Part shown: positions 45,662-55,163 of the stretch, in pieces | How positions within the stretch are numbered: the first letter of the stretch is position 1 | Layout: each line of letters opens with the position of its first letter | NCBI RefSeq assembly: GCF_009749525.1 | Contig: NZ_WOAC01000016.1 | Location: 62,001-126,000 of the forward strand | Length of the DNA: 64,000 bases | From: Mesorhizobium xinjiangense | GTDB lineage: Bacteria; Pseudomonadota; Alphaproteobacteria; Rhizobiales; Rhizobiaceae | Direction of reading: 5' to 3' | Translations under genes and position numbers: made by a program | Notes under the pieces: model-generated | Databases searched by the model: none | Told to the model about the DNA's origin: nothing | Seen by the model: the letters and a program-made list of their open reading frames with translations, nothing else

Positions 45662-45775
45662 GAGCATGTCCCGCCCAAACGGTGACGTTTGAGCGAAAGG
45701 TACATGCTCCAGCATATTGATCTGGCGCGCATATCTTTGCTTCAAAGGGTTCCGTTTGAAGCGAACGCGCGCTAG
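45662..45775 (+). repeat. Dispersed two-hairpin repeat, copy B (upstream of glyQ)
   Basis: It has hairpin 1 CAAACG-GTGA-CGTTTG, the core TATTGATCTGGCGCGCATAT and hairpin 2 CTTCAAA...GTTTGAAG. It ends 38 bp before the glyQ GTG. Copy C has the same orientation and a similar distance before glyS. Confidence 0.88.
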
Positions 45776-45812
45776 GACCATCGCCATTATCCTTCCGCTC
45801 TCGAGGCCGACC

Positions 45813-46763
45813 GTGACCCAAAGCCTGCCGCCGCACATGCACCCGACCCGGTCCTTTCAAGGGTTGATCCTGACGCTGCACGACTATTGGGCGGACAAGG
45901 GCTGCGTCGTTCTCCAGCCCTATGACATGGAGGTCGGCGCGGGCACGTTCCATCCCGCCACGACCTTGCGGGCGCTCGGGCCGCGCGCCTGGAATGCGGC
46001 CTATGTCCAGCCCTCGCGGCGGCCGAAGGACGGCCGCTACGGCGAAAATCCCAATCGGCTGCAGCACTATTACCAGTATCAGGTGATGCTGAAACCCAAT
46101 CCACCCGATCTTCAGGAGCTCTATCTGGGTTCTCTGAAGGCGATCGGCATCGACCCCCTGTTGCATGATATCCGCTTTGTCGAGGACGACTGGGAAAGCC
46201 CGACGCTCGGCGCCTGGGGGCTCGGCTGGGAATGCTGGTGCGACGGCATGGAGGTGTCGCAGTTCACCTATTTCCAGCAGGTCTGCGGCATCGAATGCGC
46301 GCCGGTGGCCGGCGAGCTCACTTACGGGCTGGAGCGCCTGGCCATGTATGTGCAGAACGTCGACAATGTCTACGATTTGAACTTCAACGGGCGCGAGGGT
46401 GACGAGAAGGTCACCTATGGCGATGTCTTCCTGCAGGCCGAACAGGAATATTCGCGCTACAATTTCGAGTTCGCCAACACGGATGCGCTCTTTCGGCATT
46501 TCGAGGACGCGGAAGCCGAATGCAAGGCGCTGCTTGCCGCCGGCGCCCCGGCAGAGGACGGCGGGATGCAGCGCATGGTGTTTCCCGCCTACGACCAGTG
46601 CATCAAGGCGAGCCACGTCTTCAATCTGCTCGACGCGCGCGGCGTCATCTCGGTGACGGAGCGCCAAAGCTACATTCTGCGCGTGCGCAACCTCGCCAAG
46701 GCCTGCGGGGAGGCCTTCCTCAAGACAGATGCCGGCGGCTTCGGCCATGAGCAGCGCGTCTGA
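45813..46763 (+). CDS. glyQ: Glycyl-tRNA synthetase alpha chain
   Basis: A 316-residue protein. [20 protein letters not shown], then [40 protein letters not shown] motifs and [18 protein letters not shown] mark GlyQ. It holds the class II active site of the alpha2beta2 enzyme. I take GTG 45813 ([15 protein letters not shown]), consistent with the common N-terminus; ATG 45837 is possible. glyS follows only after lemA and a DUF2207 gene. Confidence 0.95.
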   Translation: MTQSLPPHMHPTRSFQGLILTLHDYWADKGCVVLQPYDMEVGAGTFHPATTLRALGPRAWNAAYVQPSRRPKDGRYGENPNRLQHYYQYQVMLKPNPPDLQELYLGSLKAIGIDPLLHDIRFVEDDWESPTLGAWGLGWECWCDGMEVSQFTYFQQVCGIECAPVAGELTYGLERLAMYVQNVDNVYDLNFNGREGDEKVTYGDVFLQAEQEYSRYNFEFANTDALFRHFEDAEAECKALLAAGAPAEDGGMQRMVFPAYDQCIKASHVFNLLDARGVISVTERQSYILRVRNLAKACGEAFLKTDAGGFGHEQRV

Positions 46764-46830
46764 TTATCAGACTTTCCTTCAGGGACCCCGCGGCATAGAG
46801 TTCCGGGCAACGCCATAGGGGGAAATCGGT

Positions 46831-47400
46831 ATGGATTTCGGTATCGGAACGATTCTCATCGTCGTTGTCGTGGCGCTCGCCGCCTATGCCATCTTTATCT
46901 ACAACGCGCTCGTGCGTGCCCGGCAGATGGTGAGCGAAGCCTGGTCCGGCATCGACGTGCAGCTCAAGCGACGCGCCGACCTCATTCCGAACCTGATCGA
47001 GACCGTGAAGGGCTACGCCGGCCACGAGCGCAAGACGCTCGAGGAGGTCACCGAGCTTCGCACCCGCGCGCAAAGCCTGCCGCGCGACGACGTCGCTGGC
47101 CGCGCCCAGGTGGAAGGCATGCTCGGCCAGGCGCTCGGGCGGCTTTTTGCCGTCGCCGAGGCCTATCCGGATCTCAAGGCCAACGAGAACTTTCTGCAGA
47201 TGCAGACGACGCTGGAGACGCTGGAAGGCGAAATCCAGATGTCGCGCCGCTACTACAACGGCGCGGCGCGCGACCTGAACATCAGGGTCGAGAGCTTTCC
47301 GTCGAACCTCGTCGCCAACAGCTTCAACTTCACCAAGGCGGACTATTTCGAGATCGAAGACGCGGCCGATCGCGCCGTCCCCAAGGTTTCCTTCTCCTGA
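46831..47400 (+). CDS. LemA-family protein
   Basis: A 189-residue protein: one N-terminal membrane helix (TILIVVVVALAAYAIFIYNA), then RARQMVSEAWSGIDVQLKRR and ADLIPNLIETVKGYAGHE, the LemA signature. Coiled helices point to a membrane-bound outer-facing domain. LemA proteins commonly accompany DUF2207 partners, one of which is encoded 14 bp downstream. Function is unknown. The pair interrupts glyQ and glyS. Confidence 0.92.
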   Translation: MDFGIGTILIVVVVALAAYAIFIYNALVRARQMVSEAWSGIDVQLKRRADLIPNLIETVKGYAGHERKTLEEVTELRTRAQSLPRDDVAGRAQVEGMLGQALGRLFAVAEAYPDLKANENFLQMQTTLETLEGEIQMSRRYYNGAARDLNIRVESFPSNLVANSFNFTKADYFEIEDAADRAVPKVSFS

Positions 47401-47414
47401 TCGGCGCGCTCTCG

Positions 47415-49352
47415 ATGCGATTGTTGGCACGAGTGCTGCTGCTTTGTCTGCTGGCCTGCGGTATGGCCGGCGGGGTCAATGCCGCCGAAGAGATCCGGTC
47501 CTTCCACGCCGACATCGATGTCGAGGCGAACGGCACGCTGCGCGTCAGCGAGGAAATCACCGTCAATGTCGAGGGCAACCGCATCTCGCGCGGCATCTTT
47601 CGCGACATTCCGCTGCGCTACGACGACGCCGACGGACGCATGCGCCAGGTCGGTCTCGACGTGGTTTCGGTGACGCGCGACGGCAGGGACGAACCTTACA
47701 CTGTGGAGCACGGCTCCGGTATTGTGCGGATCAGGATCGGCGACGCCGACGTCTTCCTGCCGCATGGCGCGCACAGATACGTCATCACCTACGACACGAC
47801 GCGGCAGGTCCGCTTTTTCGACGATCATGACGAACTCTACTGGAACGTGACCGGCAACGCCTGGGACTTTCCAATCCTCGCCGCCACGGCCGAAATCCGC
47901 TTGCCGGATGGTGCTGAGGCGACCGATGTCACCTATTTTACCGGTCCCTACGGTTCGACGGAGCGCGCCGCAAGCGCACGGCGTCTCGACGGCGGCAACC
48001 GGGTGGTGGTCGAGGCGGACCGGCGCCTGGGCCGGCGAGAAGGGCTCACCGTTGCGGTCGCCTTTCCAAAGGGCGTCGTCGCACCGCCGAGCGAGGCCGA
48101 GAAACGCATGTTCTGGCTGCAGGAGAATCTCGGCCGCATCATCGGTGCCTTCGGTCTCGCCCTCGTGCTGGCCTATTATTTCTGGGCCTGGAACCGCGTC
48201 GGCCGCGATCCGCCGGCCGGCGTCGTCGTGCCGCGCTGGACGCCGCCGGACGGCGTTTCGCCGGCCCTGGTCAACTACATCGACCGGCGCGGATTTCGCG
48301 GCCAGGGCTGGGACGCGTTCTCGGCCGCGATGATCAATCTCGCCGTGAAGGGGCAGGTGGAACTGGACGATCTGGACGGAGACCTGACCATCCGCCGCAA
48401 GGAGACAAGCGCACCGGCGGACGTGTCTGTCGGCGAGGCCGCGATTCTGGGCCATCTGCCGCGTGAGGGCGACGAACTGACGGTCAACAAGGCAAACGGA
48501 AAAAGGGTGCAGGCGGCCGGCCTGTCCTTTCGCTCGGCGATCGAGAAGGAACATCGCAACCGCTATTACCACCACAATGCCGGTTACATCGTCGCCGGCG
48601 CGCTCCTCTCGCTCGGCGTTCTGGCCGGCATGCTGGTCTTTGGCAATCTGGAGCCCGAGACCATTGCGGCCGGCATCGGCGTGACCGTGCCGGCCGTCGT
48701 CATCTCGGTCTTCGCGGTCAGCATAGGGCGCCGGCTGCGCAACGCACGCAGCCTTGCCCAGCGCCTGATGGCCGTCGTCGCGGCGGCGTTCGTCGGCCTT
48801 ATCGGCCTGACGGCGTTATCCGGCTTTATCACGGTCGTCTTCGAGACCGATTTCGACACGATGATCCTCGCCATCATCGGCGGCCTCGTCATCGCAAATC
48901 TGGTCTTCCTGTTCCTGATGGGGGCGCCGACGCTGCTCGGCCGCAAGATGACCGACGGGATCAAGGGGCTCGAACAGTACCTCACACTGGCCGAGAAGGA
49001 CCGCATGAACATGCAGGGCGCGCCGCAGATGTCGCCGCGCCATTTCGAGACCCTGCTGCCTTATGCCGTGGCGCTGGGCGTGGAAAAGCCATGGTCGCGC
49101 GCATTCGATGCCTGGCTGGCCGCGGCAATTGCGTCAGGCACGGCGGCGGCCGCCTATGCCGGGCCGAGCTGGTATCATGGCCGCAGCTTCAGCCCGGACC
49201 GGATCGGGTCCAGTCTCGGCGGCATCGCCGGATCGCTCTCCAACAGCTTCACCGCATCTCTGCCGGCGCCGAAATCCTCGTCCTCCGGCTTCAGCGGCGG
49301 TGGCGGCTTTTCAGGCGGCGGCGGAGGCGGCGGTGGTGGCGGCGGCTGGTAA
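47415..49352 (+). CDS. DUF2207-domain membrane protein with Gly-rich tail
   Basis: A 645-residue protein. After a signal peptide (VLLLCLLACGMAGGVNAAEE) comes the DUF2207 region (IRSFHADIDVEANGTLRVSE, to about residue 260), then membrane segments at about 235-255, 395-470 and 480-500, and a terminal run GGGGFSGGGGGGGGGGGW. The tail is typical and likely flexible. It is coupled with LemA; the pair may act in envelope stress or lipid handling, unproven. The gene ends 193 bp before glyS with repeat copy C in the gap. Confidence 0.88.
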   Translation: MRLLARVLLLCLLACGMAGGVNAAEEIRSFHADIDVEANGTLRVSEEITVNVEGNRISRGIFRDIPLRYDDADGRMRQVGLDVVSVTRDGRDEPYTVEHGSGIVRIRIGDADVFLPHGAHRYVITYDTTRQVRFFDDHDELYWNVTGNAWDFPILAATAEIRLPDGAEATDVTYFTGPYGSTERAASARRLDGGNRVVVEADRRLGRREGLTVAVAFPKGVVAPPSEAEKRMFWLQENLGRIIGAFGLALVLAYYFWAWNRVGRDPPAGVVVPRWTPPDGVSPALVNYIDRRGFRGQGWDAFSAAMINLAVKGQVELDDLDGDLTIRRKETSAPADVSVGEAAILGHLPREGDELTVNKANGKRVQAAGLSFRSAIEKEHRNRYYHHNAGYIVAGALLSLGVLAGMLVFGNLEPETIAAGIGVTVPAVVISVFAVSIGRRLRNARSLAQRLMAVVAAAFVGLIGLTALSGFITVVFETDFDTMILAIIGGLVIANLVFLFLMGAPTLLGRKMTDGIKGLEQYLTLAEKDRMNMQGAPQMSPRHFETLLPYAVALGVEKPWSRAFDAWLAAAIASGTAAAAYAGPSWYHGRSFSPDRIGSSLGGIAGSLSNSFTASLPAPKSSSSGFSGGGGFSGGGGGGGGGGGW

Positions 49353-49390
49353 TTTCGACCGTCACCCATGACAAAGCGCGGCCGGCTTGC

Positions 49391-49506
49391 TAGAACGTGT
49401 CCCGCTCAAACGGAATCGTTTGAGCGAAAGGTACATGTTCCAGCATATTGATCTGGCACGCATATCTTTGCTTCAAACGTTTCCGTTTGAAGCGAATGTG
49501 CGCTAG
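49391..49506 (+). repeat. Dispersed two-hairpin repeat, copy C (upstream of glyS)
   Basis: The best-formed copy: hairpin 1 CTCAAACG-GAAT-CGTTTGAG (8-bp stem), core TATTGATCTGGC, hairpin 2 CTTCAAAC-GTTTCC-GTTTGAAG (8-bp stem). It ends 39 bp before the glyS ATG. Confidence 0.9.
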
Positions 49507-49545
49507 AGGCTGCCCATTCGATTTTCCAGTACGGCGATCCATTCC

Positions 49546-52017
49546 ATGCCCGACCTTCTTCTTGAACTGCGCTCTGAAGAGATTCCTGCTCGCATGCAGA
49601 GCAAGGCGGCCGGCGACCTGAAGAAGCTCGTCACTGACGGTCTGGTCGAGGCGGGGCTCACCTATGAGGCGGCGCGCGAATACTGGACGCCGCGCCGCCT
49701 GGCGCTCGACGTCAGGGGCGTGACGGCGCGCTCCAAGGATGTGCGTGAGGAACGCAAGGGCCCGCGCATCGACGCGCCGCAAAAGGCGATCGAAGGCTTC
49801 CTGCGCGGTGCCGGGCTTGCCTCGGTCGATCAGGCGGAGGTCCGTTCCGACCCCAAGAAGGGCGAATTCTATGTCGCGGTGATCGAGAAGCCGGGCCGTG
49901 CGGCAGAAGAGATCGTCGCCGATCTGATGCCCGGCGTCATCCGCGATTTCCCCTGGCCGAAGTCGATGCGCTGGGGCAAGGCCTCGGCCAAGCCGGGAAG
50001 CCTGCGCTGGGTGAGGCCCTTGCAGTCGATCGTCTGCACCTTCGGCCCGGAGACCGAGGAGCCGGTGGTGGTCGATTTCGAGGTCGGCGGCATCCGCTCG
50101 TCCAATGTCACCTATGGCCACCGTTTCCATGCGCCCGGCGCGTTCAAGGTGCGGCGCTTTGACGATTACGTCGCCGGGCTCGAGGCGGCCAGGGTCGTGC
50201 TCGATGCCGGGCGGCGCAAGGAGATGATCGCCGCCGATGCCAAAAACCTCGCCTTTGCCCGCGGCCTCGAACTGATCGAGGACGACGGGCTTCTGGACGA
50301 AGTGTCCGGGCTGGTCGAATGGCCGGTTGTGCTGATGGGCGAGTTCGAGGAAGATTATCTGAAAATCCCGCCCGAGGTCATCCGGCTGACGATCCGCGCC
50401 AACCAGAAATGCTTCGTCACAAGGCCGCAGGGCGCGGCCGATACGCTGTCCAATCACTTCGTCGTTACCGCCAATATCGAGGCGAAGGACGGCGGCGAGG
50501 AGATCGCGCGCGGCAACGGCAAGGTGGTGCGCGCCAGGCTTTCCGATGCGCTCTACTTCTGGACCACCGACCAGCACGACCTGCCCGACCTCGGCGAACT
50601 GGAGGCGTCGGCGGAAAAGCTCGGGCTCGACCTGAAAAGGCCGCTCGACCAGCGCATGGCCCGGCTCGACCATCTCAACGTCACCTTCCACGCCAAGCTC
50701 GGAACGCAGGGCGATCGCGTCGAGCGCATCGCGCGCCTGGCGGATGAGCTTGCGCCGGTCGTCGGCGCCGATGCGAAGCTCGCCCGTCGTGCCGCACTCT
50801 TGGCCAAGGCCGACCTGCAGACAGAGGTGGTTGGCGAATTCCCCGAGCTTCAGGGCGCCATGGGACGCAAATATGCCGAGCTTCAGGGCGAGGATGCGTC
50901 CGTCGCCGCCGCGATCGAGGAGCATTACAAGCCGCTCGGGCCGAGCGACCTCGTGCCGAGCGATCCGGTGTCGGTCGCCGTCGCGCTTGCCGACAAGCTC
51001 GATACGCTCGTCGGCTTCTGGGCGATCGACGAGAAGCCGACCGGTTCGAAGGACCCCTATGCGCTCAGGCGCGCCGCGCTGGGCGTGATCCGGATCGTCG
51101 TGGAGAACGGCGTGCGGCTGGCGCTGCTTTCAGTCGGCGAGGGTGCATACAAGCCACTCGGCCTTCATCTGGACCTTGGTAATCAGACGTATCGAAACCG
51201 GCTGATGAATTTGGCAACGGAGACGTTCCGAAGTCGCGCCACGAACGAAGAAGAGCTTTTGGAGAATCTGGCGGCAGGCTGGGATCGACATTTTGTCAAT
51301 GAAGCCGTGGCGACCGCCGCTTCCGAAGATATTGCCGACCTCCTTTCCTTCTTCCACGACCGCCTAAAAGTCTATCTGCGCGACCAAGGCGCACGCTACG
51401 ACCTGATCGATGCGGTGCTGGCGAGCGGTGGTGCATCCCTCCCCCTTGAGGGGAGGGTGGACCGGGGCGATAGCGACGGGACGGGTGGGGTCCGCGCGGT
51501 CGCGCACGGCATGGACCAACCCCACCCCGGCGCTGACGCGCCGACCCTCCCCTCAAGGGGGAGGGAGGCGTCGGCGCAAGCCGTGAGCGCAGAGAACGAC
51601 GACCTGCTCCTCATCGTCCGCCGGGTCGAGGCGCTGGGCAAGCTGCTCGACACGGAGGACGGGCAGAACCTGCTCGCCGGCACCAAGCGCGCCGCCAACA
51701 TCCTCTCAATCGAGGAAAAGAAGGGCGCCCGCATTGCCGAGGCGGTCGATCCCGCATTGCTTGCCGAGGCCGAGGAAAAGGCGCTCCACGAGGCCGTAAC
51801 GAAGGCCGAGAAGGGCGCCCATGACGCGATCGACGCGCTGGAATATGGCGCCGCGATGCGCGCGCTGGCGGCATTGCGCGGTCCGGTCGACGCATTCTTC
51901 GATCATGTTCTGGTCAACGACGAAGACCTCGACGTGCGGGCCAACCGCCTGGCGCTGCTTCTGCGCATCCGCGCGGTGACCGGCCAGGTCGCCGATTTCT
52001 CCAAGATCGCCGGATAG
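49546..52017 (+). CDS. glyS: Glycyl-tRNA synthetase beta chain with inserted palindromic segment
   Basis: An 823-residue protein; the family is normally about 690-700. The start [20 protein letters not shown] and the ILRW-type motifs are typical, as is the C-terminal [20 protein letters not shown] (anticodon-side domain). Residues about 631-674 come from a 129-bp palindromic DNA element in frame (51437-51565). A second extra stretch, about residues 530-600, has lower GC than its surroundings and is not typical of E. coli GlyS. The reading frame is intact through both. It binds tRNA-Gly with GlyQ. Confidence 0.94.
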   Translation: MPDLLLELRSEEIPARMQSKAAGDLKKLVTDGLVEAGLTYEAAREYWTPRRLALDVRGVTARSKDVREERKGPRIDAPQKAIEGFLRGAGLASVDQAEVRSDPKKGEFYVAVIEKPGRAAEEIVADLMPGVIRDFPWPKSMRWGKASAKPGSLRWVRPLQSIVCTFGPETEEPVVVDFEVGGIRSSNVTYGHRFHAPGAFKVRRFDDYVAGLEAARVVLDAGRRKEMIAADAKNLAFARGLELIEDDGLLDEVSGLVEWPVVLMGEFEEDYLKIPPEVIRLTIRANQKCFVTRPQGAADTLSNHFVVTANIEAKDGGEEIARGNGKVVRARLSDALYFWTTDQHDLPDLGELEASAEKLGLDLKRPLDQRMARLDHLNVTFHAKLGTQGDRVERIARLADELAPVVGADAKLARRAALLAKADLQTEVVGEFPELQGAMGRKYAELQGEDASVAAAIEEHYKPLGPSDLVPSDPVSVAVALADKLDTLVGFWAIDEKPTGSKDPYALRRAALGVIRIVVENGVRLALLSVGEGAYKPLGLHLDLGNQTYRNRLMNLATETFRSRATNEEELLENLAAGWDRHFVNEAVATAASEDIADLLSFFHDRLKVYLRDQGARYDLIDAVLASGGASLPLEGRVDRGDSDGTGGVRAVAHGMDQPHPGADAPTLPSRGREASAQAVSAENDDLLLIVRRVEALGKLLDTEDGQNLLAGTKRAANILSIEEKKGARIAEAVDPALLAEAEEKALHEAVTKAEKGAHDAIDALEYGAAMRALAALRGPVDAFFDHVLVNDEDLDVRANRLALLLRIRAVTGQVADFSKIAG
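51437..51565. repeat. 129-bp palindromic element inside glyS (coding)
   Basis: The 22-bp arms (51437-51458 and 51544-51565) are perfect inverse copies, each of CCCTCCCC/AGGGGGAGGG type. Inner blocks GGTGGGGTCC and ACCAACCCCACC pair too. The length is a multiple of 3 and no stop codon is formed, so the element codes for about 43 residues rich in Gly, Pro, Arg and Asp. Similar palindromes lie in intergenic gaps at 17309 and 58811. Confidence 0.85.
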
Positions 52018-52022
52018 CGGGC

Positions 52023-52050
52023 ACCGATCTCCCCCACAAGGGAGATCGGT
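52023..52050. terminator. Bidirectional hairpin after glyS
   Basis: ACCGATCTCCC and GGGAGATCGGT form a perfect 11-bp stem with a 6-nt loop, 5 bp after the glyS stop and 3 bp from the end of the next, convergent ORF. Confidence 0.7.
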
Positions 52051-52053
52051 CGA

Positions 52054-52344
52054 TCATCTGGGCTTGGAACCGGTGTCGAGCCCGCCCCTGATCTGCATGT
52101 CCATGTCCGCCGGGTCGATTTTCGATACCGCGGCGGTGATCGTCTCGTCGGGTGCGGCGGGCACGCCCATGGCGATCACCGAGCGCGAAACGACGACGGC
52201 CGAAGGCGCATTGTCGCCGCGCGCGACGACCGAAGCGCTGGCGGCCGGCTCAGGCGGCTCGGGCGATACGAAAGAAGAGCCGGCAAAGGCCGGCTGGATC
52301 GCTGCCGTCAGCGTCAGTATTACTGCAATATGCCGGATCGTCAT
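52054..52344 (-). CDS. Small secreted protein of unknown function
   Basis: A 96-residue protein with a signal peptide (RHIAVILTLTAAIQPAFAGS) and a mature part rich in Ala, Pro, Ser and Val with no domain. ATG 52344 stands after a G-run; ATG 52356 is the alternative. It is convergent with glyS. Function unknown; low complexity suggests little structure. Confidence 0.5.
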   Translation of the reverse strand: MTIRHIAVILTLTAAIQPAFAGSSFVSPEPPEPAASASVVARGDNAPSAVVVSRSVIAMGVPAAPDETITAAVSKIDPADMDMQIRGGLDTGSKPR

Positions 52345-52525
52345 ATGGCCCCCCATTGTTCGATCTGCTTGCTGCCCATATCACGGCCCGCCTTACGCAC
52401 CGTTGTCCGAACCGTTAAGATTTGATCGGTTGGGCGCGGGGGGCGAGCGAGGCGGCGCCAAGGGGCTTGCCGGGGGCGGCGCGCGATGCGATAGCCACGC
52501 GCTGTTGAATGAAGTCGGGAGCCAG

Positions 52526-53503
52526 ATGGCCGAGATCCTTGCCGAAGCGGATGCGCTGGAGCGCGCGGCGGAACTGATCCTCGCCGGCGAGACCGTCGCC
52601 ATACCCACCGAGACCGTCTACGGCCTGGCCGCCGACGCGACCAATGGCGAGGCGGTGGCGCGCATCTACGAGGCCAAGGGGAGGCCGAGCTTCAATCCGC
52701 TGATCGTCCATGTGGATTCGATGGCGATGGCCGAACGGATCGGCATCTTCGACCCGCTTGCGCGCAAGCTTGCCGAAACGTTCTGGCCCGGACCGCTGAC
52801 GCTGGTGCTTCCTGCCGCTGCCGGCTCGCCGGTCCATGCGCTGACGGCGGCGGGCCTGGAGACGATCGGCATCCGCATGCCGCGCGGTTTCGGCGCCGCG
52901 CTCATTGCGCGAACCGGCCGGGCGCTCGCCGCGCCGAGCGCCAATTCCTCCGGTCTTATCACCGCGACCAGCGCGCGTGCGGTCGAAGACGATCTCGGCC
53001 GGCGCATTCCGCTCATCGTCGATGGCGGCACGACGCCGGTCGGCGTTGAATCGACCATTGTGAAGATCGAGAACGGGGATATGCGTCTGCTGCGCCCGGG
53101 CGGAGTGTCGGCGGAGAAACTGGAGGCGGTCGCCGGCCGCAAGGTGCTGCGCGGCGCCAAGGGCGCGCCGGTCGTCGCGCCCGGCATGCTGGCGTCGCAT
53201 TATGCGCCGGGCGCCAAGGTACGGCTCGACGCGACATCCGTCGCCGCGGACGAGGCGCTCTTGGCCTTCGGCCCCGCGCGAGCCAAGGGCGCGGAGCGCG
53301 CGCGGGCGGTGAAAAATCTCTCGCCGGCGGGTGACTTGCGCGAGGCGGCGGCCAATCTGTTCGGCTTCCTGAGCGCGCTCGACAAGTCTGGCGCGGCCAC
53401 GATCGCGGTCGAGCCCGTTCCCGCCCACGGCCTTGGCGAGGCGATCAACGATCGGCTGGCCCGCGCCGCCGCGCCGCGCGAGACGCCGGCCGCATCGCGA
53501 TAG
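52526..53503 (+). CDS. tsaC: L-threonylcarbamoyladenylate synthase (TsaC/Sua5)
   Basis: A 325-residue protein. The YrdC domain shows IPTETVYGLAADATNGEAVA, KGRPSFNPLIVHV, and RPSANSSG-type AAPSANSSGLITATSA. A Sua5 C-terminal domain follows (from about residue 215), so it is the long form. It makes threonylcarbamoyl-AMP for the t6A37 base of tRNAs. ATG 52526 follows GGGAG. The FAD oxidase gene follows by 8 bp. Confidence 0.92.
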   Translation: MAEILAEADALERAAELILAGETVAIPTETVYGLAADATNGEAVARIYEAKGRPSFNPLIVHVDSMAMAERIGIFDPLARKLAETFWPGPLTLVLPAAAGSPVHALTAAGLETIGIRMPRGFGAALIARTGRALAAPSANSSGLITATSARAVEDDLGRRIPLIVDGGTTPVGVESTIVKIENGDMRLLRPGGVSAEKLEAVAGRKVLRGAKGAPVVAPGMLASHYAPGAKVRLDATSVAADEALLAFGPARAKGAERARAVKNLSPAGDLREAAANLFGFLSALDKSGAATIAVEPVPAHGLGEAINDRLARAAAPRETPAASR

Positions 53504-53511
53504 GTGAAATC

Positions 53512-54942
53512 ATGGACGATACGCACATGGCCCTCGACGAAGCCCTGATCGACCGGTTTGCCGCGATTGTCGGCGAGAAGCACGCGCTGCGCCAGCCGGC
53601 CGAGATCGAGCCCTATGTCCGCGAGCCGCGCGGATTGTACGGCGGCACAAGCCGGCTCGTTTTGCGGCCGGGCAGCGTCGAGGAGGTGAGCCGCATCATG
53701 GCCCTGGCCAGCGAGACCGGCACGCCGATCGTACCGCAGGGCGGCAATACGGGGCTTGTCGGCGGCCAGATGCCCGACAAGAGTGGCGCGCAGATCGTCC
53801 TGTCGCTTGGCCGTCTCGACCGCATTCGCGAGGTCGATACCGCCTCGAATACGATCACCGCCGAGGCCGGCGTGGTGCTGCAGCGCCTGCAGGAGGCGGC
53901 AGACGAGGCGGAGCGCCTGTTTCCGCTGTCGCTTGCCTCGCAGGGCTCTTGCCAGATCGGCGGCAATCTTTCCTCCAACGCCGGCGGTACCGGCGTGCTC
54001 GCCTATGGCAATACGCGCGATCTCTGCCTGGGCGTGGAGGTGGTCCTGCCGACCGGCGAGGTGTTCGACGATCTGCGCAAGCTCAAGAAGGACAATACCG
54101 GCTACGATCTGAAGGACCTGTTCGTCGGTGCCGAAGGCACGCTCGGCGTCATCACCGCGGCGGTGCTGAAGCTCCTGCCGAAACCGAAGGGCAGGGAGGT
54201 GGCCTGGGTCGGCCTTTCCTCGCCCGGCGACGCGCTGGCGCTGTTCGGCAAGGCGCTCGGCCGCGCCGGCAACGCGCTGACGGCCTTCGAACTGTGCGCC
54301 CGCGTGGCGGTCGATTTCTCCGCCAGGCATATGCCGGGCACGGTCGAGCCGCTTTCCGGCAAGCATGACTGGTACGTGCTGATGGAGATTTCGTCGGGCC
54401 GTTCGGCCGAGGATGCCCGTGCACTGATCGAGGAAATTCTCGGCGAGGGCCTCGAGGCGGAACTGGTCGAAGATGCGGTGATTGCCGCGAGCCTCGCCCA
54501 GGCGGCGGCCTTCTGGCATTTGCGCGAATCGATGTCGGAGGCGCAGCGGCCGGAAGGTGCCTCGATCAAGCACGATGTTTCCGTGCCCGTCGCCGCCATT
54601 CCCGATTTCATAGTGCGCGCCGGCAAGGCGGTGCTCAAGGCCGCGCCCGGCGCAATGCTCGTCACCTTCGGCCATATGGGCGACGGCAATCTGCACTACA
54701 ACATATCGCAGCCGGCCGGGGCCGACCCGAAGGCCTTCCTGGCCCGCTACGGCGAAATCAACGCCATCGTGCATGGTGTCGTGCGCGAGATGAACGGTTC
54801 GATCTCCGCCGAGCACGGCATCGGCACGATGAAGCGCGACGAGCTGATCGCAACCGCTCCGCCGGTGGCCACGGACCTGATGCGGCGTGTCCGCAAGGCC
54901 TTCGATCCCGCCGGCATCATGAATCCCGGCAAGATGATCTGA
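53512..54942 (+). CDS. FAD-binding oxidoreductase (D-2-hydroxyacid/2-hydroxyglutarate dehydrogenase-like)
   Basis: A 476-residue VAO-type flavoprotein. The FAD site is in VPQGGNTGLVGGQMPDKSGA and GNLSSNAGGTGVLAYGNTR. The C-terminal GHMGDGNLHYNIS and SISAEHGIGTMKRDEL contain metal-binding His residues usual for D-lactate, glycolate (GlcD) and D-2-hydroxyglutarate dehydrogenases. It would oxidise a D-2-hydroxyacid and pass electrons to an acceptor. Which acid is not readable. Co-transcribed with tsaC. Confidence 0.87.
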   Translation: MDDTHMALDEALIDRFAAIVGEKHALRQPAEIEPYVREPRGLYGGTSRLVLRPGSVEEVSRIMALASETGTPIVPQGGNTGLVGGQMPDKSGAQIVLSLGRLDRIREVDTASNTITAEAGVVLQRLQEAADEAERLFPLSLASQGSCQIGGNLSSNAGGTGVLAYGNTRDLCLGVEVVLPTGEVFDDLRKLKKDNTGYDLKDLFVGAEGTLGVITAAVLKLLPKPKGREVAWVGLSSPGDALALFGKALGRAGNALTAFELCARVAVDFSARHMPGTVEPLSGKHDWYVLMEISSGRSAEDARALIEEILGEGLEAELVEDAVIAASLAQAAAFWHLRESMSEAQRPEGASIKHDVSVPVAAIPDFIVRAGKAVLKAAPGAMLVTFGHMGDGNLHYNISQPAGADPKAFLARYGEINAIVHGVVREMNGSISAEHGIGTMKRDELIATAPPVATDLMRRVRKAFDPAGIMNPGKMI

Positions 54943-55163
54943 CGAGTTCAGGCTGCGTTTCTCAACGACCGGTCAGCGAAGGTTGCCGATCCCTTACAGC
55001 CGGTTGGATTATGATAACCATCTGGAAGATCAGCAAAATTTAACCGAGTTCGTAAGCCCGCCGGTAAGGGGGCGACGCCTAGGGTACGCCACATAAAGAG
55101 GCCGCAAATCGGCCCGCGAGAACCGCCAAGCGGCTCTCAGGCGTTACAGGAAGGCGTTTAACG
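54943..55163 (+). other. 221-bp gap with consecutive small hairpins (possible structured leader)
   Basis: No ORF is supported. In the last 110 bp it holds GGCCG-CAAAT-CGGCC and GAGAACCGC-CAA-GCGGCTCTC, then AGGAAGGCG just before ATG 55164. Upstream is AT-rich promoter-like sequence. It could encode a structured 5' leader of the DUF6101 gene. I do not match it to a known RNA. Confidence 0.35.

Noticed and set aside
36337..49506. Three similar repeats as a possible CRISPR array
   Set aside because: The copies are kilobases apart with genes between them, and each contains two hairpins; there is no regular spacer and no cas gene.
55090..55150. Resemblance to a glycine riboswitch (CTCTCAGGC near a hairpin)
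   Set aside because: Only that short string fits. The GAAGG-type loop and the AGGAC element after it are missing, and the downstream gene has no link with glycine.
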